In this document: one piece after another, positions 1 to 11,131 of the stretch | Numbering within the stretch: the stretch's first letter is position 1 | How the letters are laid out: every line of letters starts with the position of its first letter | Assembly: GCF_004359215.1 (NCBI RefSeq) | Contig: NW_027152030.1 | Location: forward strand, 1,077,627 to 1,141,626 | DNA from: Bremia lactucae | Taxonomy: Eukaryota > Oomycota > Peronosporomycetes > Peronosporales > Peronosporaceae | Reading direction: 5' to 3' | Length of the DNA stretch: 64,000 nucleotides | Notes under the pieces: model-generated | Seen by the model: the letters and a program-made list of their open reading frames with translations, nothing else | Databases searched by the model: none | What the model was told of the DNA's origin: nothing | Made by a program: the position numbers and the translations under genes

Positions 1-1091
1 CTGCTTACAATTATTGGGTAAACTATTCCTACGAGGAAACAGCCTCGACTGTAACCAGTATGTAACATAGTCGCATGTTGAAAGAGAATTAACGCAAGAC
101 AAAGTTGTCAACACGCAAACACACAGAAGACAATCGCGATAATGCACATATATTGGATTGTTCATGCTTGAACTTTATATGGCGCAATAGTCCCGAGTCC
201 GTAGGCTTACAATTCGTGCGATTGTAAGCTCGTTGGCTGCAGTGCGTCCTATATGTCGCAGCTGAGCCATAACATAGCAGGCTATCCTGACAAATACAAA
301 CACAGTTTCCTGTAAGCATTTTTTATTAAATATAAACAGTCCCGATCGTTAGCGCGAATGACTATTTTTTTGGTCAAAGCTAAACTTTATCGCCTATATT
401 ACCAGGCTTTGGCTTCATAAAAGAGAAATCTACGGGGACGCGAGCTGGAGTAAGGGACCTCGAATAATCCAAGTGAAATATAATGATAATATCTATAGGT
501 TATGTAGTTTTACGCTAGAGTTGCCATATCGTGCGTCTGTCGTAAAGCCGTCAGCTGGAATAAGAACGAATCTTAGCAAATGTTTCTATCAATATAGAAT
601 GCACTGCACACCCCTCCCGACTAAACCGACTGAATGGGCCGCCAATCGAGCTCAGAGAGCGACCAAGTTTCACGCCAAATACGCACAAATCACGCGATCG
701 GATATTCCGCCGCTTGCCGTATGTATCAATTGGTCGAGACTGGCGCCGACAGCTGTTCTCGATGATTGCTTTTTCCAAGAACGTCGGTGCAGAACCAAGA
801 CATGTGTGTGCATGACACGGGCAACTCGCGAGTTTTTTACATCTGACTCTTATGCGGCTAAAGGCACAGTGCCGCACAAGCTCAAAATAACGACTCCTAC
901 AGTTTGCCTTGTCACGTGATCAACCTCGTTTTGAATTGATAGTGGCAAGTAAGTGGACTGCTATTGATTCCGGCAAGAGGGTTACGCAAGACTTTGGTGC
1001 AGGGAACAATAGAGCTGTTTTTATCGAACCTTCAGCGCAGATTCCAGGAAAGTTGCGCTGGCGTGACGCTTCGGGCTCCGGAGGCTGGACA
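1..1091. other. Upstream region, no supported gene
   Basis: Open frames of about 110-150 codons occur on both strands around 473-919, but the plus frame starts only at GTG, and the two strands overlap each other. Neither shows a recognisable domain, signal peptide or compositional bias. The last part presumably holds the promoter and 5' UTR of the membrane-protein gene that starts at 1092. No repeat or RNA gene was seen here. Confidence 0.5.
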
Positions 1092-3005
1092 ATGCAGGTC
1101 CACCGACGGTGGCTCAGATTCGTGCTGGTGGTACTGCTCATGAATTCACAGGCCAATGCACAGATTTTTGCAGTGCAAAGTCGCGATGGGGATCCAGAAA
1201 CGGTCTTGAATTTTAAAGAGGATCTCAATAATGGACGTGTTCCAACGTTGGCGACGCAACGACCAGAACGGCCATGGTTGCTTGACCAGAATGCATCGTC
1301 GGACTCGTCGGAACCAGCAGAGCCCTCGACACCGACGCCCGAGGTTTTAAAACCAACCGACGCACCAAGTACACGGGCGCCTTTGACAAGTGCTTCCCCG
1401 GGAGTGAATAATAAGGACGTAGATGCTACCGACAAACCTTTACCTGTTAACAAACCCGTCGATCCTGCAAAGCGCGACGCCAATCGAGACAAAGCGACTG
1501 GTGTGGTAAAGCCAAAGGACGAGACCACGGAGGTTACGTTTACAAGGTCCCCACTTCTTCAACAGACAGCGCCTGTGTCCGACGCCATCCCCACGGCTGA
1601 CAGCAATGCTAATTTTGACAAGCCAACCTCCAGTCCTCCAACTGAAGTTGAAATCAAGCCAGAGGAGTCGAAACCCGTGCCAAATGCACCACCGAAATCA
1701 ATTTCTTTAAAAGTGAGGAAACAAATCATCGATCCCGAGTCTGGATCGGACGACGATGCCAGTGTAGGCTCTAAAAGTGATTTAAACGAGACCCAACAGA
1801 CTTTGAAACCTCCTACGAAGAAGGATGCCAGTACGATTCAAGAGACTCTCGAATCAAATACAGTCGATTTAAAGACAAGTAAAACAAGTGACAAGACTAC
1901 GAAACAAGACAATTTATCCGACAATGGTACGGATTCAAAGCAAGAAGCAGATACGTCGCGATCATCTTCGTCGTCTGGATCGCCGTCGGCCGCGGCGTCC
2001 GTATTAGCTGATGCAGCATCGAATGCCACGAGTACTGCATCAAATACGTTAATGCTTGGTTTAATGATGGCAGGCGCGATTGCGCTTGTGTTACTGGTCG
2101 CCCTCTTTGTATACAAGAAAACCAATCAACTGGTCCAAGACGACGACCCTGGTCTTGAAAGAGGACGTCACGATCACACTCAAGGCGTGGCTCAAGCGTC
2201 AACAGTGGCGGCAAATTATCATCAGAATCACAACATGTCGCCAACAGGGTTTAGTGACGACAATTACCCGCCAAATCCTGGCAATAGCCAATTCGATCAG
2301 GAGCCTTACGATCACGATGGAGGTCGACTTACGTACAATGATCCAAACCTCGACATGTTGACACCACGAAGCCAAATCGCTTTAGCGCATTCTCAAATGT
2401 CCTTGCCACCAATGGCGCAAACAAATTCTTCACACGGTACGAGTCAGTATTCGCAATACTCGTCCCAGTCGTCGTCGTTTTATGGTCAAAGTATGTATAG
2501 CTCTGGTCACTCGGGGAATCACTTTCAATCAAAGTATGACAGTCGACATCGAGAGGATCTTGCTTCCGAGGACGAGAGCGATTTTGGGGGCGATTCGATT
2601 CAAGATCTGTCGAATGGATGGCATGGAATGGGTCAAAAAGGGTCGAAAAAGACGACAAAGCGACCGGATTTGTCTTTGGACGAGTCGTTTTTTGAACCCA
2701 AAGACTCGCGATCGACGTCAGCAAGTGATTATCACGGCCAAACGCGCTTTCAAGCGTCCGGCCAGACAGAATACCGCATGTCCACGGCAGATGAGAGCAG
2801 ATATATGGGCGACGAGAGTTTTGCGGCCACGAATAGTAATTACGACCAGAGCCACTACAATGGCGACCCGAGTTTTCAAAGCAGCGGCTTTAGCGAGTTT
2901 GAGGCATCTGGTGCACCCCGCCGACGAGGGGATAGTAGCAATCATGACGCGTCTTCGTTTTATCGGACCAAAGATTCTCGATTTACGGACGCTTCATACT
3001 ATTGA
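1092..3005 (+). CDS. Type I single-pass membrane protein, unknown family, with long Ser/Gln/Tyr-rich cytosolic tail
   Basis: The product is 637 residues with no intron. The open frame continues upstream of 1092, but this is the first ATG that makes sense because it is followed directly by a signal peptide (basic MQVHRRW, hydrophobic FVLVVLL, cleavage region near NAQ/IF). Residues about 30-300 form a Pro/Thr/Ser/Lys-rich, probably O-glycosylated ectodomain. One transmembrane helix lies at about residues 319-342 (MLGLMMAGAIALVLLVALF), followed by YKK as a stop-transfer signal. The tail of about 290 residues is rich in Ser, Gln, Tyr and Asp, with loosely repeated elements such as SRYMGDESF and SHYNGDPSF near the C terminus. 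I recognise no family. The architecture fits a cell-surface anchor or sensor with a disordered cytosolic tail; that role is inference. The next gene is on the same strand about 450 bp downstream. Confidence 0.8.
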   Translation: MQVHRRWLRFVLVVLLMNSQANAQIFAVQSRDGDPETVLNFKEDLNNGRVPTLATQRPERPWLLDQNASSDSSEPAEPSTPTPEVLKPTDAPSTRAPLTSASPGVNNKDVDATDKPLPVNKPVDPAKRDANRDKATGVVKPKDETTEVTFTRSPLLQQTAPVSDAIPTADSNANFDKPTSSPPTEVEIKPEESKPVPNAPPKSISLKVRKQIIDPESGSDDDASVGSKSDLNETQQTLKPPTKKDASTIQETLESNTVDLKTSKTSDKTTKQDNLSDNGTDSKQEADTSRSSSSSGSPSAAASVLADAASNATSTASNTLMLGLMMAGAIALVLLVALFVYKKTNQLVQDDDPGLERGRHDHTQGVAQASTVAANYHQNHNMSPTGFSDDNYPPNPGNSQFDQEPYDHDGGRLTYNDPNLDMLTPRSQIALAHSQMSLPPMAQTNSSHGTSQYSQYSSQSSSFYGQSMYSSGHSGNHFQSKYDSRHREDLASEDESDFGGDSIQDLSNGWHGMGQKGSKKTTKRPDLSLDESFFEPKDSRSTSASDYHGQTRFQASGQTEYRMSTADESRYMGDESFAATNSNYDQSHYNGDPSFQSSGFSEFEASGAPRRRGDSSNHDASSFYRTKDSRFTDASYY

Positions 3006-3462
3006 GCGACTTACGAGTCCTGACCAATTTTAATGTCCCTCAAAAGTTTGTCCATGGTTGTGTGTAAACCTACGGATGTCTGTCAAAATGGAATTCAAAT
3101 TAATTTATACTTTTGGCGATTGTATTCCTGTAAATTTGTATTTAAATTGCGAATTTTTCATTGTTCGTGAAAAACAAATTAATATATAGATTGAAAGGTT
3201 TTCTTTAAAAAAAATAAAAACAACCGACTGATGTGATGTACACCAAGTGCGTCCGATCTCGTTCCGCAGTGGCAGAGACATCCTCGCCCCTTGGCAGACC
3301 TTGCAACTCTTCTTTGGCTCGTTGTTACGCCTCGTGGGGCGCGTTTAGTACGCAAGTGCCAATTCTTTGCAACGTATTGCAAGATTCAGTATCAAACCGC
3401 CGAATCTCTCGTGTTGCCACGAGTAGATTTAATACCGAGAACATCACGCTAGAAGACGCGCC
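3006..3462. other. Intergenic region between membrane protein and FHA-PP2C genes
   Basis: About 456 bp. The first 200 bp are AT-rich and probably hold the 3' UTR and polyadenylation region of the upstream gene. The rest is more GC-rich and probably contains the promoter and 5' UTR of the phosphatase gene. Short frames on both strands show no similarity I recognise. Confidence 0.4.
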
Positions 3463-5685
3463 ATGGCGGACGCGCAGGATGTCCAGACGCTCAAGATGCA
3501 AGGCACGTGACATCGTGTGGCCATTTAAAGCACACTCTCTTCCTTTGTGACAATATCGTGTGGTTTGTAGTGGTACGGAAACACGAGAATGACCCGGATC
3601 GTCGACGTTCGACTCATTTGCGATTAGAACCGCCACGTACGTGGCCATGTTGCAGTCCTTTTTCGTGCCATGATGCGACTTTAGACACTAATACGCGTTG
3701 TAACACGTAGAATCCGATGTCCGATTAGCGAGTTCTTTCCAACGGGCCCGCACATCAGGCGTTCATCGCCTTCTTCGCTCCAATACTAGCAGTATCGGGA
3801 GCTATGTACCACCGACAAAGGAGAACGATAGTACTCCTACCGGCAATAATGCGTCTAGCAGCAACGCGATTGTTGAAAACGACAAGCTTTATGACTCGAA
3901 AGAAATGCCTTCCGTGCCTGAATCGGTCAAAATAGACGATCATCTCGCTACTGACCAAGTCGAAGACGATCCAGTGCCTTTGTATCTCGAACACACATGG
4001 ACCCACGTGGTGCTTAAAATGACGGCGTTTACCGAAGAAGATACCGTCACAAGCTTTACGTTTGATGAGAAAGGAGGCGGTATTGGCCAAACTTGTGAGA
4101 ATATTGCAAGTATACCTGCCGATACACTCCTTGCAGAGACCGACCACGCACGTGTGCTGTATAGTCACGGGCGTTTCTATTTAGTCAATGGCGACCAAGC
4201 AAATGGGGACACGTTTGTGCGGTTAAGTCCCGTGGAAACCCAAGCAAATGACGAAAATATGGGCGATCGTATGCAATGGCCTCTCGAGCCTCACGTGGCA
4301 TTTCGAGTTGGAAAATCGGATTTTCTTGTTACATCGTTTCACGAAGAATTGCCAAGTCTTACGGTCTCGGCATTAAGTGGCAAATTAGCTGGCACGGAGT
4401 TTGTGATTACACAAGAAGGTGCAGGAATTGGTCGATCTGCGGAGAATCAAATCCATACAAGTGATGGGGAACTCTCTCGAAAACATGCTGCAATTTGGTT
4501 TGATGAATTGACGAATCAATTTTATTTGATTGATTTAAACTCGACGAATGGGACATTTATGAAACTCGTGGGAAGTTATCAAGAACCCTATCGACTGGAA
4601 ATTGGCGACGATTTACTCGTGGCACAAACGTGTTTAACTGTCAATCGGTTTGACTTTGGAGCGCATGCCGACATGGGCGCTCGTAAACATATGGAAGACG
4701 CGCATACGATTATTCAAGACTTGTGTATTGAACCATTAAGTCGTTTGGGATTGCATCCCCAGTCATTCTTTGCTGTCTATGACGGCCATGGCGGTGACGA
4801 AGCATCTTCGTTTTTGAGTGACGTGCTCCACCATAGCCTCATTACCGCGTTTTTCATGCACACGAGTGAATTGAAACCTTTACTAACAATGACAATTGAG
4901 GAATTGCAATCAATCATCATGAAGCGCTTGACCAATGCGTTTGAACGTACGGATGAAGAATTTTTAAGGACCTCGGATCGTCCGCAAGCTGGAAGCACGG
5001 CCACGACAGTCTTTGTGGCGGGCAAGTATCTCTTTGTGGCCAACGTTGGAGACTCGCGCACTGTCTTGAGTCGCAATGGCACAGCTGAACGACTTTCAAA
5101 TGATCATAAACCCAGTCGAACGGACGAAGCGCAGCGGATTCGAGAGACTGGCGGCTTTGTGATTCACGGACGTATTATGGGCGAATTGGCCGTCTCGCGT
5201 GCCTTTGGCGACGCCCCTTTCAAGTCGTTTGATCTCGTCGAGCCTTTGGTCGATGACATTGACACGAAAGCACGGAACGAGTACAATTCGCAGGAATTAC
5301 CGGTGAATCCCAACGATATTTTAAAAGGTCCATTAGTGATTCCGACGCCAGAGTTTACCGTCACGGAATTAACAGACGAGTGCGAGTTTGTGATGCTCGC
5401 AAGTGACGGATTGTATGATGTGTTGAAAGATCAAGAAGCTGTGGATTTTGTTCGTCGAAAACTTGTCGAATTGAAAGATGTGCAACGGGCTGTTGAGGTG
5501 TGTGAGTGAGTGGATTGTGCTAGATGATGCTTGTGGTGGATTAATGGCGCGATTCTCTCTCGTTTTTCTTTGTGTAGGCGCTTATTGAGTATGCCATTTT
5601 TCATCAGCGGTCGACCGATAATGTGACATGTGTCGTTGTGATGTTTAAAGAGGCGAAAGAAATAGTGTGGCAAAGTTCCTCGTAA
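3463..5685 (+). CDS. Tandem-FHA PP2C-type Ser/Thr protein phosphatase (three exons inferred)
   Basis: The product is a metal-dependent protein phosphatase that probably docks on phosphothreonine partners. The main exon contains a degenerate FHA-like unit (GGGIGQTCEN ... YLVNGDQANG), then a canonical FHA (GIGRSAENQ, SRKHAAIWF, DLNSTNGTF), then PP2C motifs: GARKHMEDAH, FFAVYDGHGG, GSTATTVFV, VANVGDSRT, SRAFGDAPF and MLASDGLYDVL. The main-exon frame reaches a stop at 5507-5509, before the last PP2C motif. An 80-nt intron (5498-5577, GT...TAG) restores it: the final exon 5578-5685 encodes the STDNVTCVVVMF strand. The 5' end is less certain. The frame is open upstream of ATG 3905 back to 3704 without another ATG. 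A phase-matched exon 3463-3506 (MADAQDVQTLKMQG) joined at 3790 by a 283-nt intron (3507-3789) gives a good start in the context ccATGG. If that is wrong, translation starts at 3905. FHA-PP2C fusions are known in plants (KAPP-like) in a different arrangement. Confidence 0.85.
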
Positions 5686-6280
5686 ACATGAGTCTGAGCG
5701 CTAAAAAAGAGGACAAAACATCAATATATAGGATAGGACGGGACAATTACTACTATTGAACGAAAAATTGCCGTATGGGTTTAAAAAGAGTAAAACCACA
5801 TTTTAGGAAGAGAATTTCTAAACTCACTTCATGCAGTTTTTAGTCAATTTAATTTCTGAATTACAGCGTATCACATTGCATTACATAGATCAACGCCAAA
5901 CTCTCCGTGCACGATCACCAACTGCGGCGTTATCTGACGGCTTTCCATTGACTTTTTTGCGCGGTTTAGAAAAGTTGGAACCGTCCTAGAACGAAGTGCA
6001 AGTAAAGATTTTTTTAAATACAAGAATGCTGGTATCCCATCATGACCCAGACCGTCCCGAAAATTCAAGTAAGCGAAGCCATAAGTGCTTGAACTATCCT
6101 TTCCAAGTCACTTTAAAGCAAAGAGCTTGGAAGTTGGAGATAGATAATGGTGCTCAAAACCATGACCTTGTGCATCTTAGTGCATATTCTTCCGTACGCA
6201 GGCTTGGGAATACGGCAAGTCAGCAGGTGGTTCGCTTCACAATGCTGTTGTCCCTTCTAGAACAATTTAATAATTGTCTC
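5686..6280. other. Intergenic region before element A1
   Basis: About 595 bp of AT-rich sequence. A plus-strand open frame at 5996-6301 has no recognisable domain and its end runs into the retroelement boundary. Nothing supports a gene here. The point where family A homology starts, near 6281, is the 5' truncation point of A1. Confidence 0.4.
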
Positions 6281-6380
6281 TCGTTCATCATGGCCAACTA
6301 ATGAACGTCTTTGAGCGTTACAGGCGTGTGGATGTCGTACGAGTGAGTGCGATGGCCTCACTTGTGGTTCGGTCGTTAGC

Positions 6381-6764
6381 ATGACTGCACAAGACCTCAG
6401 TGTGAATACCCAGCACATTGTGGAGTTAGATCCCGACGGCTGTGCACGAGCAAATGCAACATCGAAGGTCCGCTATTGTGACGTGGACATAGTTATTGAC
6501 GGAAGTGCACAAGCACAGGCAGCGTCGAAGTTCAACCACTCGAATAAGTTAAGAGGTACGAAACAAGGATGCTTTCTTGAAAAGCAACATCCAAGAGAAT
6601 TTGGAACGCCCGTCTATAAGAGAGAGTGCGAAAGTCCTTGCTCGACTGGAGAGTCGATCGTGAAGGATATCGCTGTGGTAGCGCAACCACAGCTAGAGGA
6701 TGTTGGGGAGGATATTCACCAAATAATTTCTGAGAGAAGAAGTCCCCGGAAACCTGTGGTCTAA
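6381..6764 (+). pseudogene. Family A pol spacer (between protease and RT), A1
   Basis: An open frame of 127 codons that matches the protease-RT spacer of A0 (about 22920-23270) and A4 (about 61190-61560) at nucleotide level. It is hydrophilic, has no catalytic motif, and its reading frame is not maintained in the other copies. It should be read as a fragment of the polyprotein rather than an independent gene. The boundary with RT is crossed by further stops. Confidence 0.6.
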
Positions 6765-7149
6765 GGTTCCCAGGTACCTTTGGAAATAAGTTCCAAAGAA
6801 GAAACTGAGACAATCAATGTCTTAGTAAACAATGGATCAAGTGTAGGCGCTTATACTCTTGATCTGTATGCGCCTCCGAAGTTAACTTCGGAGATAACTT
6901 AATTACCAACCCTAGAACCCAAGCGATTTTTTAAAGATCTGCATAGTGGTAGAATGAAGCATATCTGCGTACTCGTCACAGAGGACAAATACGCAATCGA
7001 TATTCAGTCAGCGGTAATTTTGCAGAGAACGAATGGGTCCTCAGCAGCTCATCGAGGGACAAAAGTGTCATCGATGTGAAGACTCGGATTGAGATATATA
7101 CTGCTCAATCCTGGGAGTCACTTACGACAAATATTTATATAAAGATTTG

Positions 7150-8100
7150 ATTATTTAGGGATGTATTTCCTGAAGCAATTCCATGCGAGTTGCCTAAGGA
7201 TAAAGTCGTTCGACATGAGATCGAGATCAAACCGGGCTCGAAAAATTGTGTCATGAAGCAGTGACCAATCCTCGTGAACAAGTACTTGCGATCGATAAAT
7301 TCTTTATCGACTGATAAAAAGCTAATGTAAGGGAGTCAACCTCCCCACATAGCTCTCCGACCTTGTGTGTGCGAAAGGCTACATAGGGTGGCGGATAGTG
7401 CACGCATTCAATAAACTAAATGCTGCAACGGTACCGGCTCAAACGTTGATACTTAGAAAAGACGTGATTATAGGTGGTATAACTAATAGTACCATCTTTT
7501 CGTCCATGGATCTGATGGATGGATTTTATCAGATCCTTATGCGTGAACGGGACATCCGGTACACAGCAGTGAGCACCCCCAGAGGGATACTTTGGGAATG
7601 GATAGTAATGCCACAGGGGCTTGGTATCGCCCCTGCAACAATCAACAGATGCGCAACGAATCTGTTGAGACCGGCGCGAGAATTCGAACCGATTTATTTT
7701 GACGATGTATTCGTCCATAGCCGGGCCATGGACGGAAAGACCGAAGTGAAAGTTCATAAGACTCACGTTCGTCGGGTTCTTACAGTTATGCGAAAACACA
7801 AGCTGTACGCAAATCTCAGAAGTGTATATTCGCTTCAAACGAAATACCACTTCTTGGATTCATCGTCGGTGAACACGGCGTGCGCCCTGATCCCAAAAAG
7901 ATCAAGCCAATTACCGACTGGCCAGTTCCAGTCGATATCAAGGGAGTTAGAAATCTCCCTGGGCTAGCAGCGTACTTGCACAAGTACTCAAGCAATTATG
8001 CCGAGATGACAGTTCATCTCTCTCGTCTCCTGAAAAAGACGAAAAATGGTTATGGAACGCTAAATGTCAGCGTTCCGTTAAAGGTATCACGAAAATCTTG
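7150..8100 (+). pseudogene. Reverse transcriptase domain, A1
   Basis: Gypsy-type RT. Visible motifs are GGWRIVHAFNKLNAAT-like sequence at the start, the catalytic-Asp motif SSMDLMDGFYQI, the intact block WEWIVMPQGLGIAPAT, and the YFDDVFVHS catalytic box (YxDD variant), followed by the thumb region ending near GLAAYLHKYSSNYAEM. Several frameshifts (for example near 7260, 7320 and 7860) break the domain, so no full-length enzyme can be made. The RT active-site residues themselves are still present. Confidence 0.85.
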
Positions 8101-8535
8101 ATGCAATCGCCCATCTTGGCGATTGCAAATTAAGACAGACCATTCCATGTGGTCTGTGACGCCAGCGATTTTCAGTCGGCTGTGCGTTGATGTAATGGGA
8201 TTCAGACGGCGCGGAGCGCGTCGTCTGTTACTAATCGCGTCAGCTGCAACCAGCTAAACGCAATTACCTAGTGCATGACAAGTAACTCCTTGCCATGAAA
8301 TATGCACTGCCCAAATTTAAGGTATATCTTCTCCGAGATAGACCGTTCATCGTATATACGGACCATGCGTCATTATGCACGACCGTAAACAGCACACACG
8401 TCTCGCAAAGTATGGCGTGGTGGCTATCTTTTTTCGCGGAGTAAAAATTCTCCGTGGAATATAAACCAGGACGACTTAATTCTGTCGCTGATGCGTATCA
8501 CGCCGACCCGATTTCGAGCCGGCTGCGCACTCTAA
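8100..8535 (+). pseudogene. RNase H domain, A1
   Basis: Recognisable by the start FHVVCDAS, the middle portion KYALPKFKVYLL, and the end YKPGRLNSVADA, all in the order found in the open copies A0 and A4. Stops and small indels occur throughout, for example where the intact copies read SDFAIGCALMQY. The domain follows RT directly, as in all gypsy elements. Confidence 0.8.
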
Positions 8536-8576
8536 CAGCGGAAAAAATCCGATTGTTGCAACACATATTACAGGTG

Positions 8577-9330
8577 TTACGTCATCAGCTTTGTTTGACG
8601 ACGATAAAGACCTTCTTCGTTTAATGGATCATTTGATGAATCCTTCCAAAATATATAAAAAAGATCTACCCGCCTTATATCGATCGCCATCCAGCGACAG
8701 ATGGTCAGACGGAACACGTTAATCGCGTCCTCGAAAACATACTTCGAGGTTACGTCCAATCGTATCCGAATCGGAGCGAGTTTTTTCCAATGATCGAATT
8801 CGCCATTAGCCAGTCGGTGCATACGTCTACAACGCATACCCACCCAATCAGAGGGATTTTCTAATTTAAGGGGGGGGACTCGCACTCACACGAGTAAAAT
8901 ATTTTTGACTCATGCTCATCACGCGTCGAAGTTACCAACGACGCGAATGATGTCGATGTCGAAACAATCGACATCGAAGATGAGAAAAATCTTATGGCAG
9001 TGCGCACAAAGCGCACTGCAAAAGGCAAAACAAATTAGTCAGCAGATGAATTTCTGCCTCGAGAATCAGTTGTCCGTTTCGTACAGGATTACATTGCTAA
9101 CGCAGTGGACCGTCAGAAACGGATTGCAGACAAACATGGAAGAGCAAATGTTCTTTCATTTAAAATTAACGACATAGTACTACTCTCTACGGTAAACTTA
9201 TATAAGCGTGTAGTTACTCATGTGGGGAGCAGTAAGCTACTACCCTATTTCATGAGCCATACCATTTCCTGCATCGCAAAGGCAATGAGTACACAATAGA
9301 ATTGCCACGAAGGATGCGAACGCATCCTAC
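8577..9330 (+). pseudogene. Integrase fragment, A1 (zinc-binding domain and first part of core deleted)
   Basis: Compared with A0, sequence jumps near 8683 from the RNase H-integrase linker straight to the late core motif HPATDGQTEHVNRVLE. The HHCC zinc-binding domain and the first catalytic Asp are missing. The C-terminal domain survives as VDRQKRIADKHGRANVLSF and the segment LPRRMRTHPTFYIDRLRPY. A strand-transfer reaction is impossible with this copy. Confidence 0.8.
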
Positions 9331-11015
9331 GTTTTACATTGATCGGCTCCGCCCGTACCATCAGTACACGGATTCTTCCGAGGACGGATCTGACCACCCT
9401 TTTCGAGAATCCTTAAAAGATTCTTGTGGTCACGAACCAGATTCTCATGTTGGATCTGCAGGTTCTCATGCCGGGTCCCAAGATCCTCGAAACCGCGATG
9501 AGCTGACGACAGCTCATTACGAAGAGCGTGATACTTACGTTCGTACTCCAACATTGAGTACGCACTCTTCGAACAATTTTCCAAATATAGTGAGCCTGCA
9601 CCGTCTGCTTCAACGAGTGACGCTTACCGCGCTCGTGTTCGAGACCCTCCTCCAAAACATGGAGGTAGCGGTCGAATTTGTCGATCTTGGACTCTAGATC
9701 CGACACACGGCTCGGACCTAATTTCCCCTCCTCCACCACAACCATTGGTGGATTCCCATGGTGATCAACGTTTCCTTGAGGAACGTATTCTAAACCACCG
9801 TAATGTAAAGGGTCGTTACATGAAATTAACACTTTGAGGTGCAGCAAACAAGTTATCTGGTTCGCTGGCGCGGTTATCCACCCTCGCATGACAGCTGGGA
9901 GCCTCGTTTCCAGCTGGTAGTTGAGGTTGGGGGCCTCGTTTGTCTGTATGACGAGACCCATCCGATGGAACAGAAGGTCCATCGGAAAGCACGCGCCCCT
10001 AGGGCTTGTAAATCGATTGCAAAACATCGCATCGCGCATATCAATATAGATGCGAGCCCTTCCCAAGGGCGAAGAAAGGAAATAGACATCCTCTTTACCC
10101 ATTTCGTGTTGTCAACACAATATGGACAGGGATCACCCCACGCGAGGCAAGGAAGTCCTGCCTCACGAGACAACCGATGCAATTTATACTTTGCACCGGT
10201 AGAGTTCGTTTGTCAAACTTAACGCGAATCGCGTTGAGTCTTTGAAGTCAGGCTTCGCGTCCAATGTCCTTGACATTGGGAATAAACGCGTTCCAGACTT
10301 GCATCAACGAGATTTTATCGAGCTTGTTGTTGCCACTATACCATCGATGCATAAGAGAAGCATCGAGATAAAAAACTTACTCAGCGGGAAAGTTCTTCGC
10401 GCTGGGATCAAGGCCATGTAGCTTTGTCGCAATAAATAAAGGATATTTATTGTGAGGAGGAGTCTCTCCAGATAAGCTACGAGTAGCCGTTCGGGCAAAA
10501 GCCACAGCTTTTTCTCAAAACGAGACATTTTAGTGTCTGCACTCCCCTGAGTGGTACCCACTGAAGCAGGGTTATTTATTACGATGGCTTACGCCATCGT
10601 CATCACCACGCACAGAAATAAGTGCGGGTGACGGCACGGGAGACGGTGCCGACGATGAGGATGATTCCTCATCGCCAGAACCAAACATGCTATAGCGAAC
10701 GCTATTAGCACGTCTTTATTATTGAGCCCCCTCGTTCGAAGGCTCATAGTCAGCCGATTGACGTCGATCAGGCGACTGTTCTGGTCTCCGAGTCGGCCAT
10801 TTTGTCCGACTCGCATACATAGTCGACCCCAAAGAGGGATCGCACTAACGTGGTGACTCACCACGTGCAACCGCAACATCTAGTGTTGCTGGAGAAGATG
10901 ATATTACGGCAGACGTTTTGTCTGCCGCAAAAGACAATAATGCGTCGCCGGCGGATGCATGTACCGCAGCTGAAGGTGCCGCACTATTCGTATAACGCAT
11001 GGACTCGTTATCCAT
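9327..11015 (-). pseudogene. Conserved antisense frame of family A (accessory protein of unknown function), A1 copy
   Basis: Starts at ATG 11015 (MDNESMRYTNSAAPSAAV), about 117 nt inside the 3' LTR, and runs toward the pol C terminus on the opposite strand. N terminus: Ala/Ser/acidic low complexity. Middle: the block SGETPPHNKYPLF / KLHGLDPSAKNF / SGNNKLDKISLMQ, then a weakened cysteine motif. C terminus: predicted coiled coil (DLESKIDKFDRYLHVLEEGL, later YERKYHALRNELSSAHRGF) that overlaps the sense pol linker. In A1 it is broken by several stops and frameshifts. The same frame with matching residues is found in A0, A2 and A3. I recognise no family for it. Confidence 0.6.
9854..9963 (+). pseudogene. 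Chromodomain of pol C terminus, A1
   Basis: Reads YLVRWRGYPPSHDSWEP with the following LVCLYDETHP helix, a classic chromodomain signature that places family A among chromovirus-type Ty3/gypsy elements. In this class the chromodomain tethers integrase to modified histones. The frame stays open about 85 codons beyond the domain in A1, but this extension is antisense to the conserved minus-strand frame and is probably not coding. Confidence 0.85.
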
Positions 11016-11131
11016 GCGATAGATTGAAAATGACGGTTTTGACCAATCGTCACCGTTTTCAATCAAGTGATCTTATAGTGACCACTCTATTCAATGACAG
11101 TCAGAGCGATTGTCGTTTAAGGGAGGGGTGA

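Noticed and set aside
473..919. 148-codon plus-strand frame and overlapping 108-codon minus-strand frame
   Set aside because: GTG start on the plus strand, no domain, no targeting signal, and mutual overlap; looks like chance open frames.
5996..6301. 101-codon frame upstream of A1
   Set aside because: Low-complexity of evidence: no motif, and its end lies in truncated retroelement DNA.
9854..10222. C-terminal extension of the chromodomain frame in A1
   Set aside because: Other copies do not keep this extension open, and it is antisense to the better-conserved minus-strand frame.
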